A stretch of 64,000 nucleotides of DNA, from contig BGZK01000009.1 of NCBI GenBank assembly GCA_005406025.1, positions 62,001 through 126,000 of the forward strand. The letters run 5' to 3'. Positions 52,901 to 61,202 of this stretch are shown here, piece after piece. The stretch comes from Eumeta japonica (taxonomy: Eukaryota; Arthropoda; Insecta; Lepidoptera; Psychidae). Positions within the stretch are counted from its first letter, which is position 1. Each line of letters begins with the position of its first letter. A program made the position numbers and the translations under genes. Under the pieces are notes generated by a model. That model was not told the origin of the DNA. It made no database searches and worked only from the letters and a program-made list of their open reading frames with translations.

Positions 52901-55900
52901 ACTTATTCGCTTAACTAAAGTTCGGTAGATTTGACGTCAGGACATAAATGTTACTATGATACACCAAGGATAAAATAACGCGTAAAATAGAGAATGATGA
53001 CGGTTCGTTGTGACGACAGGACGTGTGTAAACCGGTCGTCCTAGAATGTCGTTTGGTTAAGGTATAATTAAAAAGCAAAAAAAAAAAAATACTACAAAAA
53101 TTAGAATAATAAATTTCACGAAAAGCGGCAGACTTTACTCAACATATAGGAGTTAGAAGCATATAAAGGAACAGGTTGTTCACTCTCTGACTAATATAAT
53201 ATTTAACACTATGTGGTATTTAAAAATCCCAATCTCAAATTACATCTAAAGTGCACAGTGCGCGTGTGTAGAAATTGGCATAGTCTTAACTCTAACCAAT
53301 AGAATAATCAAATGGTTTTCAGATTTACAGTCGCAGCGAACCGGATGGCTGGATTGAAAACAATCCACTGATTTTCAATTCCGATGGCAACGCCTTCCTC
53401 ACGATACTACCGCTAGTGAGTATTTGAAAATGAAAATTGTTGTCCTTGGAATTTTCGATGAAAAATTTTATATTTCGACCAAAGTTACGATAGAAGTGCT
53501 ATTAAGCATTGAAATACTGGGTGAATGCGTTTTCCAGTCGGTTGGAAAGTTCGTAAATGCCTTTTGGCATATTTAAATGTTGGATAAATTACGACTCATT
53601 CAAAAGTACAACGAATGCATGGGATTACCTCTCTTTGATAAGTAATGAATGTTTAATGTGTTTGTTATTTTATGAGATAATTTACCAGACTTAGAGATAG
53701 TATCAAAAGTTACAAGATGGCCATAGCCTTATCTGAAACTTTGAAATCGTTTTGAATTTTCATAAAAACACTATACGGTTGATTTATTCTATTCCCACGT
53801 AGACGTACATCTGTCTTTACATTGCATTCGCATAATAATTTTTATGTAATTTCCTCACCTGTGCCTATTAATACATCTTCAGCCTTTTCGGATTAAGCAT
53901 TGAACTCTCATTTCTCTCTCCATGAGTGGCAAAACGCGAATACAGAGCAATCAGAAAATCTTTCGAATGTCAATATATTCAGGACGAAATATCTGTAATG
54001 TGACTAGAGCTCGAATACAAATGAATCAGTAATCGATGGCGGTATTTCAAGTGTGTCAGTTCTGATATTGCAACCAATCTGCCCAGCGAGTTGATTAGGA
54101 TGAATTCTAGCGCCGTAAACTGAATTCGAGCGCAGTTGATGCCTAGCAAACTGAGAGAACTGATAAGAAAGATATGCATGTCAAATGTACGCAAAAAAGA
54201 TTAAGTTACCGAATTGGTATGTAAACAATTTATGATATGATTATTACAATAGAAGAGATAAGTAAACCTTGAAGAAGTAACAAGTAGTAAGAGACAATTC
54301 ATGCACACACGTGCGGATTTACCCAATCACGCATTCGTCTTATACACATCCCAAACTATAATGAGGTTGAATAATCTCATGAGTTGCGAACGTATTGGGA
54401 AATAATTTTTTTGTATAGCACTATTAAAACTAATAGTGTTCCGTAGATGGGATTTATGATTAGTTTTTTATTTAATTCAATAGAAATTTTTCATTTTTTT
54501 TTGTTTGCTGAAAAACAGATATTCTTTCAATTTTCAGGCTGTAGGAAGCCAAAGGTACAAACAAGTAGTGCAGATCTCGAACACGGGCGCGGCGCAGTGG
54601 ACGCTCGCCGGGCGGTCCAACACCGCGCACACGGTCGCCGAAATTTTGCGTTGGGACGATGACGACACTATGTGCGTATAATTAAAAGTGCTTAATTATT
54701 TCGAGTTTTTGGGTAAAAATCTGTGGATCCGTCAAAGAAAAAAGGCAAGAAGTTGAAAGTGAAGATTGTATGCTTATGATTAGAAAGCAGTATATTCTGT
54801 TATAATACGAAAGTTTTATCCTTCTTTTATATTTATGTATCAATTAAGGGTAAGTTCTATCTTTGTTTTATAAATTTATTTATGTATCAATTACGTATAT
54901 TATATAAGCATCAATTATAAATATGTCTGTATAAATGAAATAGTTGTTCCTTCTTGTGTGTGGGCATATAAAAAAAAACTACCTAAAATAGGGAGATGTA
55001 GGTTATTATCTGTTTGAATCATTAGATGACAGTTTTAAGCTCTGCTCATCAGGGTTCAGAATAAATTCTTTTATTTTATATATCGATTCTATTTATAATA
55101 TCTTATATATGTAGCTATCAGCCACTGTAACTTCCATGACATTACAGTAAACTCATAAGGAATTAGATGGGAAATAAAAAATTATTGTAGCTCGTGTGCC
55201 GTTTCTGGTCAAATCAAATCAAAAATAGCTTTACTTCGTAGATAATAGGAAATTACACTCAAAATGCGCCATATACATTTGTTTTCGACATTAACATTAC
55301 CACCCATTCCAAATGCTGATCCATCATGAGAAGAATGGGCAAGAGACTCTGGTTCGCTCTTTTTCATTCATCTTTACAAAATATTGAATTATTATTAAAT
55401 TATTACCACACTTAGTAATAACATGGAGCAACCTGATAGTCGAGCAGTTCAATTCCATGGATTTTTTCCATTAAGATATTCAGCCCTTGCCATATAACTT
55501 TCTTTTAACGAAACATTTGAATTCATAAAATGACAAATTTTGAATTTCAGCATGATTCTTATTACAAAGGCGCACGTATTACCCTTTAAATGATTTATTA
55601 ACTTTGCTTATACGTGTTTTATGAGCAGCAAGATCGTTCTTATGTCTAGTGTTAATGTTATGGATGTCGCTCCTTTTTTGGAATGATTTTATATGTATCT
55701 TGATAAATACCAGGTCTTCGTATATGTATTGTGATGCTTAAATTAAAATAGCAGCAACTTACTGAGAATCAGCAACTAACTGTTGCTCTTAATAACAGTT
55801 AAATACGTTGCTGTTGTTAACAGCAACTGCTGCAACAGTTAAATCAGCAATTAATTCAGAATCACGGACTGGTGCTGTTTAAGAGGATTGTGATATTGTA

Positions 55901-58900
55901 GTTTTTTAAGCAGATTTTGAGGAATAGGGCAGGTTACTTCTTTTCCTCGAAGAAATACTTTTGTAACTACTTTCAATTTAACGATAAATTCAAAAAGAAA
56001 AGAAATGATTTTAATTTAATAGTATTACTTAGAAAAAGATAAATCAATGAGAAATATTAAGGAGTGTATTTAAATCATAATAAACTATTCATACAATTAG
56101 ATTGTAAATTAATGGTTTTTTCTTGTGTCACGCAAAAACTAACCAAAGTAGGATCAACAGAAAAGGTGAAAGCATTTATTCTAAGCCTAAACGTGCGGAC
56201 TCTCAACTAAAATGTACTACATGATATGTATTATTTAGAAGCGAAATGAAATTTTAATGCAACAATTTTTTGGGTTCAATTTCCGTAGGGCTGCAGAAAT
56301 TATGTTCCACTTTGATTTTCGGTTCTGCCAACGATATGCTTCACTAAATGTCATTTTGACTTGCCAGTTACTTCGTCTGTGAGAGTACAGGAATACAATT
56401 TATTTTATTGTTTATCGCTTCCACGTGCCCAATTCGTGATCATGATATTTCGAAGAGAATATTGTAGTTCGATACAAATCCGTTTTTTTTCGTTTGGAAA
56501 ATAATAATTGCCCGATTCGCTTTCAGCTGGTACAAGGCCACCCACGTCAACGACTCGGCAGAACAACACTTATACAGGTTGCGAGGCGCCGATTCGCCTG
56601 AATGCTTCACTTGTGGTATAAGCGGCAATTATACGGAATGCCTCTACAACGACGGGACTGTCAGTTCGGATGGTTCTAAAATAGTCGTCAACTGCGGTGG
56701 ACCTGGAATCCCTCAAGTTCTGATATACGACAGCGTAAGGATATCATCAGTTCCATTAATGCATTCATTATTAATTTGTCTTTAAAATTTCCGTTTATCT
56801 ATTACTTAAAATAAGCGACTCCATCATTTTTGCAAGAAAATAAAAACTCTTTTTGTAGCTATAATTCTTGATAGCTTATAAGGGAATATAAAACAAAATT
56901 TTGAGTGCTGATTGGTATTAGTGTCATATCTGTCTCAACTAAATACACTTATATACAATTATGACATTCGTCGGTTTTTTAACAAGATAAACCATAAAAT
57001 TTACCAAAGTTTCAAAAATGATGTTTTTAGGACGGTACTTTATCTAGAAGTTGGGATGAGAATACAGCAGTAGCTGAGCAATTGCAAGGTGGCAGTCTAC
57101 CTTTGATCCTCCAACGGTCTGTGCCGGTGGCCGACGGCCTGCCTGAAGCGGCGGTGCACATACAAGTTCCGGTAGACTATCAGTCGAGGACCAACGTACC
57201 GCTTCTAGTCTACGTGTGAGTGTGAGAATGTAAATTATTGGTTAACAGATTGATTTTCGTCGATATGAATTTAAAAATATATCGAATTTAAATTATTAAC
57301 AGTGAAAATCTTTCGTTATGTGATGACGTCTGTTAAGTCAATCTTCGAAATCATAATTTTTGTATAGAAATTTTGCCAAAATCCACTTTGTAAACATAAT
57401 TTTTATTTAAATTTTATCATGATCATATTTGGGAATGACAAAAGGGTTTGTGTGGCCGAAACCGGTAGCAACGCCAGTATGTGTAAAAATTTCGATTCTA
57501 ACAATTATTTATATCGAAGTATGTAGATACAAAGAGTATCCTGCTATATGTTCATTATCATTGTGTTTTATATTGAAAATATTTTTTAATATTTTCTGCC
57601 TTTTATTTTCAAATCATAAAACAAAATGCAATTAGTACAGGGTCTAGGTAGCGATTTAATTTTAGCTAATGATTTGTTTCTAATCATTCATCTCATTCGT
57701 AATATACTATTCAAAATAATCTAGAATAAATGACAGACAATTTTTAAATTTTGAGCACCTGAAACCGACGATCTTGCATGAAAAGATTGATGGATGTCAG
57801 TGAGAGAAGAGATATATGCAAAGTTCGTACCACGTGCAAATCTATACTCTATATTGCCCTTCTGGGAAATAGGCATGAGTTTAAACTATTATTATTATGT
57901 ATTTTATAATAAATCCTGTTTTTAATTTTTAATAGTTATGGCGGTCCAGATAGCGCTTTGGTTACACATCAGTGGCTAATGGACTGGGGCACGTCGCTGG
58001 TCACCCGATGGGGCATAGCCGTGGCCCACATCGACGGCAGAGGAGCTGGACTGCGAGGTGTTGACAATCTGTTCACGTTGAATCGCCGTCTAGGAACTGT
58101 GGAGGTTGAGGACCAAATCGCTGTTACCAGGTAAGTCAGAACAATTTTCAAATAAATTTTGTTAAGCTAGATAAGCTACTAAATGTTTTTCACTTATAAA
58201 ACATTTTTGTTTTCCTGAGTTTTTGTTTACCAGTCAGACAGCCCCTAATTTGAGGATTGACATTGGTACATTCAATAGATACGTCATCCGTATGAATTCG
58301 TCCGTTACAACAATAATTTCAATAGTATACTAGAACAGCAATACCGGCATCCCTAATTAAAAATTATAAATGAATTAATTATTACGTTATCATCGAAATT
58401 AAAATGTCTTGAATTCCGTTATTGTGCAGTACGCGTTTATTTCTTATAATACATATTTTGAGCTTATTTGAGGTATGGAAACGTAATTGAATGTAATAAT
58501 AAAATCACTGCTACTGCAGTGATTTTATTATTTGCCATTAACATTTAATTAAGTTAAAATGATTTAAGAATGACTTAAGTATTTTTTATAATGCTTATGC
58601 GTCAAATTAAAAACATCCAATATTGAAAGTGACTTGGATTTGTTGATAAATTTTCAAGCTATATGAACCTTTAGTGTTTACCATATACATTTGTGCACAT
58701 AAATGTAATAATATTATTTACTATAATACTTAAGTGACAAGCATTTTTATTCTCACAGACATCTGCTGCAGACCGAGACTTGGTTAGATTCGAACCGGAC
58801 CTGCATCTGGGGCTGGTCGTACGGCGGTTACGCGTCCTCGCTGGCGCTGGCGCGCGGCGGCGACGTGTTCAGATGCGCTATCGCCGTGGCGCCCGTCACC

Positions 58901-61189
58901 GACTGGCATTTCTATGGTAATTGGAGATAAGCACTTTAGAACGTATAGACTAAGCTAAACGGATACCTATGGTCTGATAATTGGTTTGTACAGTGATAAT
59001 AGTGTGAACCTTTTCTATTATCACACTTGACCGATTCGACTATGGTTAGTAGTTAAATTAGGATTTATGATACGCGTTGTCGTGTCGACTAAACGTGAAT
59101 ACAGTACAACGTACTAAACTCTGCCGATATGAAGTTAGTCAGTAAAGCGTCGCAGTGGTGTAAAATAGAAACGCGGGAGAGAAGGAGGAAGGGTCGGGGA
59201 ACGCTGAATTTGCGCATTGCATCATTCGCAGGCAATACAGACCGGTAGAGTTTTGTGCATTACACTCTACTATTAGTATGGATAGATTAAAATATTTCTG
59301 AGCGGTTAGTTAGTGATCTGGGGTGAGAAAATATGGTCAATTCACCGCAATAAACAAACTATTAAACGAATCTTTCTAATCGAGTTTTAATCTAAACGAT
59401 TTATGTTCAAATTGTACGCGAATAAATAACGTCGAATTCAGAATTAAATAATAAATATTAGTAACATAATAATGTCTAACATATTACATGTTTTCATGTT
59501 TCTTTTTTCAGACACCATATACACGGAACGCTACATGGATATGCCGGCGAACAACACCGAAGGCTACTCCGAGTCCTCGTTGTTGACAAATGAAGTGGTT
59601 AGAATTTTCACATACTTTTGTGCAATAGTTTAACAGAATGTATTTGAATCACGAGTTCATTATTATTGCGTGAACGAATAATGTAGATCCATCCATCATC
59701 AGAAATGCTCGCAACTACATTATTAGTAGGATTGCCATTTAACAAGATTTGACAGTAATATGTTGACACGTGATAAATAACAATCAGGACGTAATATTGT
59801 AGTGTTCTTCCAATCCGTCTCTCCACTCACAATTTTTTTCGAATGCTACAATAACTTGAATAGCATATTTAACACAGAGTGTTGCAATCCTTGAATTCAA
59901 AATAATTGTCGCACAGCTGCAAGGAATACCAGATTGTGCAGGAATTCGTAGAAAAAATTGTGAATTTTCATTATTGTGTACTTTAAATGTAAGCACTGTA
60001 CGATGATCTAGTTCAGGATCGTGAAACGTCATCCTCTAGTGCTGAAAGGGATGTTCTGTGACTTTCAGGTGGAAGCGTTCCGTAACAAACGCTATTTCCT
60101 GGTCCACGGCACCGCCGACGACAACGTGCACTACCAACACGCTATGCTGCTTTCGCGGCGGCTGCAGACGCAAGACATCTACTTCACGCAGATGGTAAAT
60201 ACTTTTTGGTCGCTTCTGTAATGTATCTATTCGTATAAAAAAGAAATAGGCAAAGGCAAAACAGGTCAGAACCATTTTCTCTTCTGTTTGTCAACCGATT
60301 TACTTTTTTTTTTTTGATTTGTTTCTTGGCTATGCCCGCCTTTAGCGTTTACAGTAAAAATATTGGAAAACGTTCAGTTTTTTCCTTTTCTTTCCTAGTT
60401 TCTTGCTTGTGCTCTACTGAATACAGTTTTTACAATTTAGAATTCGTCTACATATTAATAGGCTAAAAAACATTGTACCCCTTCTTAAGCATAATTACGC
60501 ACACGTATGACTGTAATTATTAACATAGTTAAAGTTTACATAGAGAAGGAGTACAGAAAAGTAAAATTAATATATAGTATGTGTTAATACAAGAAATATA
60601 TAAAATAAAACATTCATTGTTTACTTTAATACTGCTAATGTCAAACACATGATAAGTAGTAATCTATGTAATAATAGTCTATGGTCATACAGTGGCACAG
60701 AGTAGAGATTGTTGTTAAAGAATTTTAAAATTAGTAATGTATATATTGATACTAGTACAAATTACATTTTAATTTTCATAAGTGTTGCGGGTAATCAATA
60801 CAAATAATACATGTTGATTTCGTATTTGTACACGCTCGCAGTTTAGCTAAATTCAAAACGAAAACATACAAGAATTATGGCTTTGCTTTGACAAACGAAC
60901 CTTTGTGTAACATTTACATTTAAAAATGTAATAAATCAGGTTAAACTTGACCCATCGGGCTACCATTAGTTCACTTAAAACAGCCTTATCAATAAATTGC
61001 TCGGAATTGCTGCAATTTTTCGTGATGAAATCAACAAAATGTTTTATCGACCCTAAATATTTTATCATATATTAAATTCATTTTTTTTTCAATTTACAGA
61101 GTTATACCGACGAACAACACGGCCTGGTGGGCGTCAGGCCACATTTGTACCACGCACTAGAAAAGTTCTTAGCGGAAAATATGCTATAA
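31884..61189 (+). CDS. Dpp4: DPP4-like type II membrane dipeptidyl peptidase (S9B), 17 coding exons
   Basis: Predicted serine exopeptidase that removes X-Pro or X-Ala dipeptides from peptide N-termini at the outer cell surface. Coding exons: 31884-31934, 32665-33001, 34764-34858, 35116-35193, 46696-46957, 48674-48843, 51833-51924, 52720-52840, 53323-53415, 54538-54671, 56527-56734, 57031-57215, 57936-58130, 58759-58916, 59512-59597, 60069-60194 and 61100-61189. They total 2481 nt (826 aa plus stop); every intron is GT-AG and every phase joins. Basic residues 23-28 precede a transmembrane helix at about 30-51, then a Thr/Pro-rich stalk to about 107, the beta-propeller, and a hydrolase domain from about 600. 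Active-site residues are Ser694 (GWSYGGY), Asp772 (GTADDNVH) and His804 (YTDEQHG), with Arg190, Glu275-Glu276, Tyr610, Tyr730, Tyr734 and Asn774 matching human DPP4 Arg125, Glu205-Glu206, Tyr547, Tyr662, Tyr666 and Asn710. A complete triad argues against the inactive DPP6/DPP10 group. Which insect paralogue it is cannot be settled here. Confidence 0.93.
32334..32596 (+). repeat. Unclassified interspersed repeat R1, copy B (intron 1)
   Basis: 263 bp, same orientation as copy A. It ends about 70 bp before the exon 2 acceptor, so it forms much of the 3' end of intron 1. Confidence 0.7.
32665..33001 (+). CDS. Dpp4: Exon 2: basic cluster, TM helix, Thr-rich stalk (aa 18-130)
   Basis: The exon runs from acceptor TTCAG to donor G|GTAATG, phase 1 at its end. 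It encodes a KRKKRR cluster at residues 23-28, then about 22 hydrophobic residues (30-51). The positive-inside rule predicts a cytoplasmic N-terminus. Next come acidic residues and a long Thr/Pro tract up to about residue 107. The exon ends in the start of the propeller domain, including an Asn-Gly-Ser glycosylation sequon. Confidence 0.9.
34267..34331. repeat. 18-bp perfect hairpin followed by GAGCATTC tandem repeats
   Basis: Arms 34267-34284 and 34292-34309 with a 7-nt loop. The GAGCATTCTT end of the right arm is then repeated twice more to 34330. Lies in intron 2. Confidence 0.85.
34764..34858 (+). CDS. Dpp4: Exon 3: first propeller blade (aa 130-161)
   Basis: Acceptor TTTCAG ends at 34763 and donor GAG|GTAAAT follows 34858. 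The split Gly codon joins exon 2. The product contains NEVLYRNQYAELVLFD, typical of the S9B N-terminal propeller (human YSISPDG region upstream), and an Asn-Ser-Ser sequon. Confidence 0.88.
35116..35193 (+). CDS. Dpp4: Exon 4: propeller, SPD motif (aa 162-187)
   Basis: Acceptor TTTCAG ends at 35115; donor CCA|GTGAGT. It encodes the LSPDRTQVVLAHS segment, matching the DPP4 SPDG blade motif. It joins exon 5 across the 11.5-kb intron with exactly the human spacing from SPD to the Arg-His pair (SPD..RHS, 20 residues in both). Confidence 0.9.
37859..37897. repeat. 17-bp perfect hairpin
   Basis: AATAATCTAATTTAGAC, loop TTCCT, exact reverse complement. It stands directly before repeat R2 copy B and may mark its edge. 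Confidence 0.85.
37920..38790 (+). repeat. Unclassified repeat R2, copy B (intron 4)
   Basis: Longer copy of R2 in the same orientation, with internal reiteration of AAATCAAAATCGGTTGATTC-type and AACTT..GAAA words. Ends GGATGGCCTTTAGGGTCAACC. Confidence 0.5.
40735..40920 (+). repeat. LINE-like tail, copy B, interrupted by the gypsy insertion
   Basis: Contains AGTTTTGGAGATCTTTGG then CAGTCAGTGGTATTTCACTT and a TATA/TACATA tail. The LTR retrotransposon begins directly in that tail, so the tail served as the target. A weaker relative is at 31,620-31,715. Confidence 0.45.
40921..41299 (-). repeat. 3' LTR of the gypsy element (left copy)
   Basis: 379-nt direct repeat of 45550-45935. It has no base substitution against the other copy, but six homopolymer runs are shorter by 1-2 bases here. 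On the minus strand it begins TGAAACC; its other end (CTTA or CTTATA) is not the usual CA. Confidence 0.95.
41438..42418 (-). CDS. Retrotransposon integrase
   Basis: Open on the minus strand from just after a stop at 42419-42421. The N-terminal zinc domain is visible as THERYCHAG and CKNCEIC (about 42,200-42,345). The catalytic core has ISLDTIGG, LLSDQYPAF and SNGLNERLNQ, giving the D, D and E residues. A C-terminal segment with FKKGDKVYVDYG and IRIGPFIIEE follows, as in Ty3/gypsy integrases. The upstream frame (42419-42625) holds NTEADCLSRNP, the usual RNase H to integrase linker word. Confidence 0.92.
   Translation of the reverse strand, partial: KRKNNRKKIILSEDYSKTIIKKTHERYCHAGINQIESKIKPFYTAPNLSENIKYICKNCEICIKNKTRLNRKYGFMSQLGPATRPFQIISLDTIGGFGGQRSTKRYLHLLVDHFTRYAYILCSKNQHARDFIKLIEKIPQEETIDILLSDQYPAFNSIEFRDYLKNRNIQLILTAVDAPFSNGLNERLNQTIVNKIRCKMNESNGKGNWSKVAEECRNRYNETNHSVTGFSPKYLLSGESTDLLPNELKERQLLTKSLEEDRKVALKRSIKSHEYNKTLFAKNRLQHDFKKGDKVYVDYGNKLNKKKLDEIRIGPFIIEEKYQILF
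42640..43080 (-). CDS. Retrotransposon RNase H region, frame-broken
   Basis: No long open frame. The minus strand at about 42,830-42,930 reads ILIYTDASVVGIGAVLKQ then KPVAYFS, the TDAS and YFS motifs of the gypsy RNase H. Several frame shifts occur on the way to the integrase. Confidence 0.75.
43098..43845 (-). CDS. Retrotransposon reverse transcriptase, frame-broken
   Basis: From the N-terminal side, the RPYRCS and LIEESYSP words lie at about 43,700-43,830. CIDFRDLNKI, FPLIEDL and TTLDINSAFWSIPL at 43364-43666 are RT fingers/palm motifs, followed by the LPFGLKTSPAIFQR motif. The catalytic box is FIDDIL in the next frame (43098-43367), with the thumb motif KCKFACDSVKYLGHII. The two main frames meet at a T5 run (43372-43376). 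Confidence 0.92.
43846..44256 (-). CDS. Retrotransposon protease C-terminus and linker to RT
   Basis: Opens in a new frame at the G6 run. It contains FEYDLILGLDSIHKFGLT, the typical ILGxD segment of retroviral-type proteases, then an acidic linker. It leads without a large gap into the RT region, where further frame breaks occur (A/T runs at 43698-43700 and 43654-43658). Confidence 0.8.
   Translation of the reverse strand: MEGGKTKGFITLDAELLHKKTKINAFIFENENFEYDLILGLDSIHKFGLTHDENLNIQVQKIYDFTTNGKNESNEIKNMETNTEDKEYEVNFNEGIDTNKFSIDTEYLNIDQRKQINILLNSYTEILLKINMTQEK
44243..44962 (-). CDS. Retrotransposon gag C-terminus (zinc knuckle) and start of protease
   Basis: 239-residue frame. It continues the capsid-like region, then has one zinc knuckle of unusual spacing (CX2CX9HX4C, from CRIC to NVC). 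An aspartic-protease core follows with active-site motif LYDPGSRISLIN. The frame stops at a C6/G6 run (44246-44251), and protease sequence resumes in the next frame. Confidence 0.85.
   Translation of the reverse strand: MIIKHTIDSDWLVWKKSLIETFVDKSWSPIRYAMNFKYIQGSMLEYALKKERLLLEINKSIDTQTLIYLIAIGLPNFIMDRIDREDLQEVNDLYNCIRGLENQTRKIETKKIFSTEKKYYKQEMKRGDKTACRICENKGKLNRFHPENVCWYSYEKKTINDKNLNSNSILQVELSNEDPKKLEFPPLIEIAVLLNNTLEVKGLYDPGSRISLINSKLVQVTDMKPNYCYNTIKTISGGG
45012..45497 (-). CDS. Retrotransposon gag, N-terminal part
   Basis: 161-residue open frame starting about 50 bp inside the 5' LTR. It is lysine- and glutamate-rich with no enzymatic motif. It ends early at a frame break in a T4/A4 run (45016-45019); the next frame continues the gag sequence, so this is the first half of one Gag protein. 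Assignment rests on its position before the zinc knuckle. Confidence 0.75.
   Translation of the reverse strand: MEKLRFEFIVKAKPEDNKTNIYAITSITDTQNQTFVVPREYQAVHLHKEIIKHEIFDKIKKSLQKRHDKRQVWITLTKEMKSTYLDDDNLQFDGFLLEKLEQSYESSSTAPTLSRKTENKTRLATEFSIQKFSRNTTNVKQWLDTFESECTRLQIDTDLQK
45550..45935 (-). repeat. 5' LTR of the gypsy element (right copy)
   Basis: 386-nt copy, seven bases longer than the left LTR, all in homopolymer runs. It contains a short GTCATT-like tandem repeat near its start on the minus strand and would carry the element's promoter. Confidence 0.95.
46696..46957 (+). CDS. Dpp4: Exon 5: substrate-binding Arg and first Glu of EE loop (aa 188-275)
   Basis: Acceptor TTTTCAG ends at 46695; donor GAAG|GTGAAC, phase 1. 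VYRHS places Arg190 at the position of human Arg125. The later segment LQNFVWGPSGTACAFVY and the end NGIPDWVYE are strongly DPP4-like. The exon is GC-rich compared with its AT-rich introns. A second AG at 46702-46703 is rejected because it would put the exon out of frame. Confidence 0.95.
48674..48843 (+). CDS. Dpp4: Exon 6: Glu-Glu motif, propeller (aa 275-331)
   Basis: Acceptor TTTTCAG; donor AAG|GTAAGG. The split Glu codon completes VYEEEVFS, so Glu275-Glu276 match the human Glu205-Glu206 pair that anchors the substrate N-terminus. ALWFSLDGSKMSYATFND and EIRYPK follow, as in DPP4. Confidence 0.95.
51833..51924 (+). CDS. Dpp4: Exon 7: propeller (aa 332-362)
   Basis: Acceptor TTTTCAG ends at 51832; donor CA|GTGAGC, phase 2. 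The SGTTNPTVSVTLVDL segment aligns to the human AGAVNPTVKFFVV stretch right after RYPK, which confirms the join to exon 6. Confidence 0.9.
52720..52840 (+). CDS. Dpp4: Exon 8: propeller with cysteine pair (aa 362-402)
   Basis: Acceptor TTTTCCAG; donor CAG|GTGATT. VTFVGNDSLALVWTNRVQNS corresponds to the human VTWATQERISLQWLRR region. CYSGQTQC carries two cysteines placed like a known DPP4 propeller disulfide. Confidence 0.9.
53323..53415 (+). CDS. Dpp4: Exon 9: propeller (aa 403-433)
   Basis: Acceptor TTTTCAG; donor CTA|GTGAGT, both phase 0. SEPDGWIENNPLIFNSDGNAF matches the human [22 protein letters not shown] region in order and spacing. Confidence 0.88.
54538..54671 (+). CDS. Dpp4: Exon 10: propeller (aa 434-478)
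   Basis: Acceptor TTTTCAG. The donor AT|GTGCGT is weaker than the others but is needed for phase 2 and restores IWYKA with exon 11. It encodes QRYKQVVQISNTG and AEILRWDDDDT, matching the blade before the human LYYISNE segment. The exon is markedly GC-rich. Confidence 0.87.
55210..55736 (-). mobile_element. Degenerate non-LTR retrotransposon 3' end, copy 3 (intron 10)
   Basis: 527 bp homologous to copy 2, beginning at the same CAAATCAAATCAAAAA tail and ending at GTATTGTGATG. 5'-truncated, as is usual for LINE insertions. Lies in intron 10 antisense to the DPP4-like gene. Confidence 0.75.
56527..56734 (+). CDS. Dpp4: Exon 11: Cys-rich propeller segment (aa 478-547)
   Basis: Acceptor CTTTCAG ends at 56526; donor AGC|GTAAGG. 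HLYRLRG is followed by CFTCGISGNYTEC and VVNCGGPGIPQ, aligning to the human CLSC..C and RCSGPGLP segments that carry conserved disulfides. It has two glycosylation sequons (NDS, NYT). Confidence 0.94.
57031..57215 (+). CDS. Dpp4: Exon 12: propeller to hydrolase hinge (aa 548-609)
   Basis: Acceptor TTTTTAG (not CAG); donor GT|GTGAGT, phase 2. It encodes the linker that leads into the hydrolase domain, ending PLLVYV, which joins YGGP of exon 13. Confidence 0.9.
57746..57900 (+). mobile_element. RTE-like LINE 3' end, copy 2 (intron 12)
   Basis: Second copy of the family at 9,390-9,540, lying in intron 12 only about 35 bp upstream of the exon 13 acceptor. Confidence 0.6.
57936..58130 (+). CDS. 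Dpp4: Exon 13: oxyanion Tyr and hydrolase core (aa 609-674)
   Basis: Acceptor AATAG; donor AG|GTAAGT. VYGGP supplies Tyr610, equivalent to the oxyanion-hole Tyr547 of human DPP4. DGRGAGLRG and NRRLGTVEVEDQI are near-diagnostic of S9B. Confidence 0.95.
58495..58532. repeat. 17-bp perfect hairpin (intron 13)
   Basis: AATAATAAAATCACTGC, loop TACT, exact reverse complement. A weaker 10-bp inverted repeat lies at 58993-59024 in intron 14. Confidence 0.85.
58759..58916 (+). CDS. Dpp4: Exon 14: nucleophile Ser694 (aa 674-727)
   Basis: Acceptor TCACAG; donor TATG|GTAATT, phase 1. GWSYGGY carries the catalytic serine, followed by FRCAIAVAPVTDW. An SNRTC segment provides a glycosylation sequon just upstream. 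Confidence 0.96.
59512..59597 (+). CDS. Dpp4: Exon 15: S1-pocket tyrosines (aa 727-755)
   Basis: Acceptor TTTTTTCAG. DTIYTERYM supplies Tyr730 and Tyr734. The donor is ambiguous by one codon (GTG|GTTAGA or GAA|GTGGTT). The first is preferred because it has G at +5 and because it makes the Ser-to-Asp distance 78 residues, the same as human DPP4. Confidence 0.88.
60069..60194 (+). CDS. Dpp4: Exon 16: catalytic Asp772 (aa 756-797)
   Basis: Acceptor CTTTCAG; donor ATG|GTAAAT. YFLVHGTADDNVHYQHA carries the catalytic aspartate and Asn774. Confidence 0.95.
61100..61189 (+). CDS. Dpp4: Exon 17: catalytic His804 and stop (aa 798-826)
   Basis: Acceptor TTACAG ends at 61099. YTDEQHGL carries the catalytic histidine, 32 residues after the Asp, exactly as in human DPP4. 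The frame closes at TAA 61187-61189. Confidence 0.95.
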   Translation, partial: SYTDEQHGLVGVRPHLYHALEKFLAENML

Positions 61190-61202
61190 AATTGAAACCA
61201 GC

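Noticed and set aside
58785..58800. GATTCGAACCGG, resembling a tRNA B-box complement
   Set aside because: It lies in exon 14 and no tRNA cloverleaf or A-box fits around it. No tRNA, rRNA or CRISPR array was found anywhere in the window.
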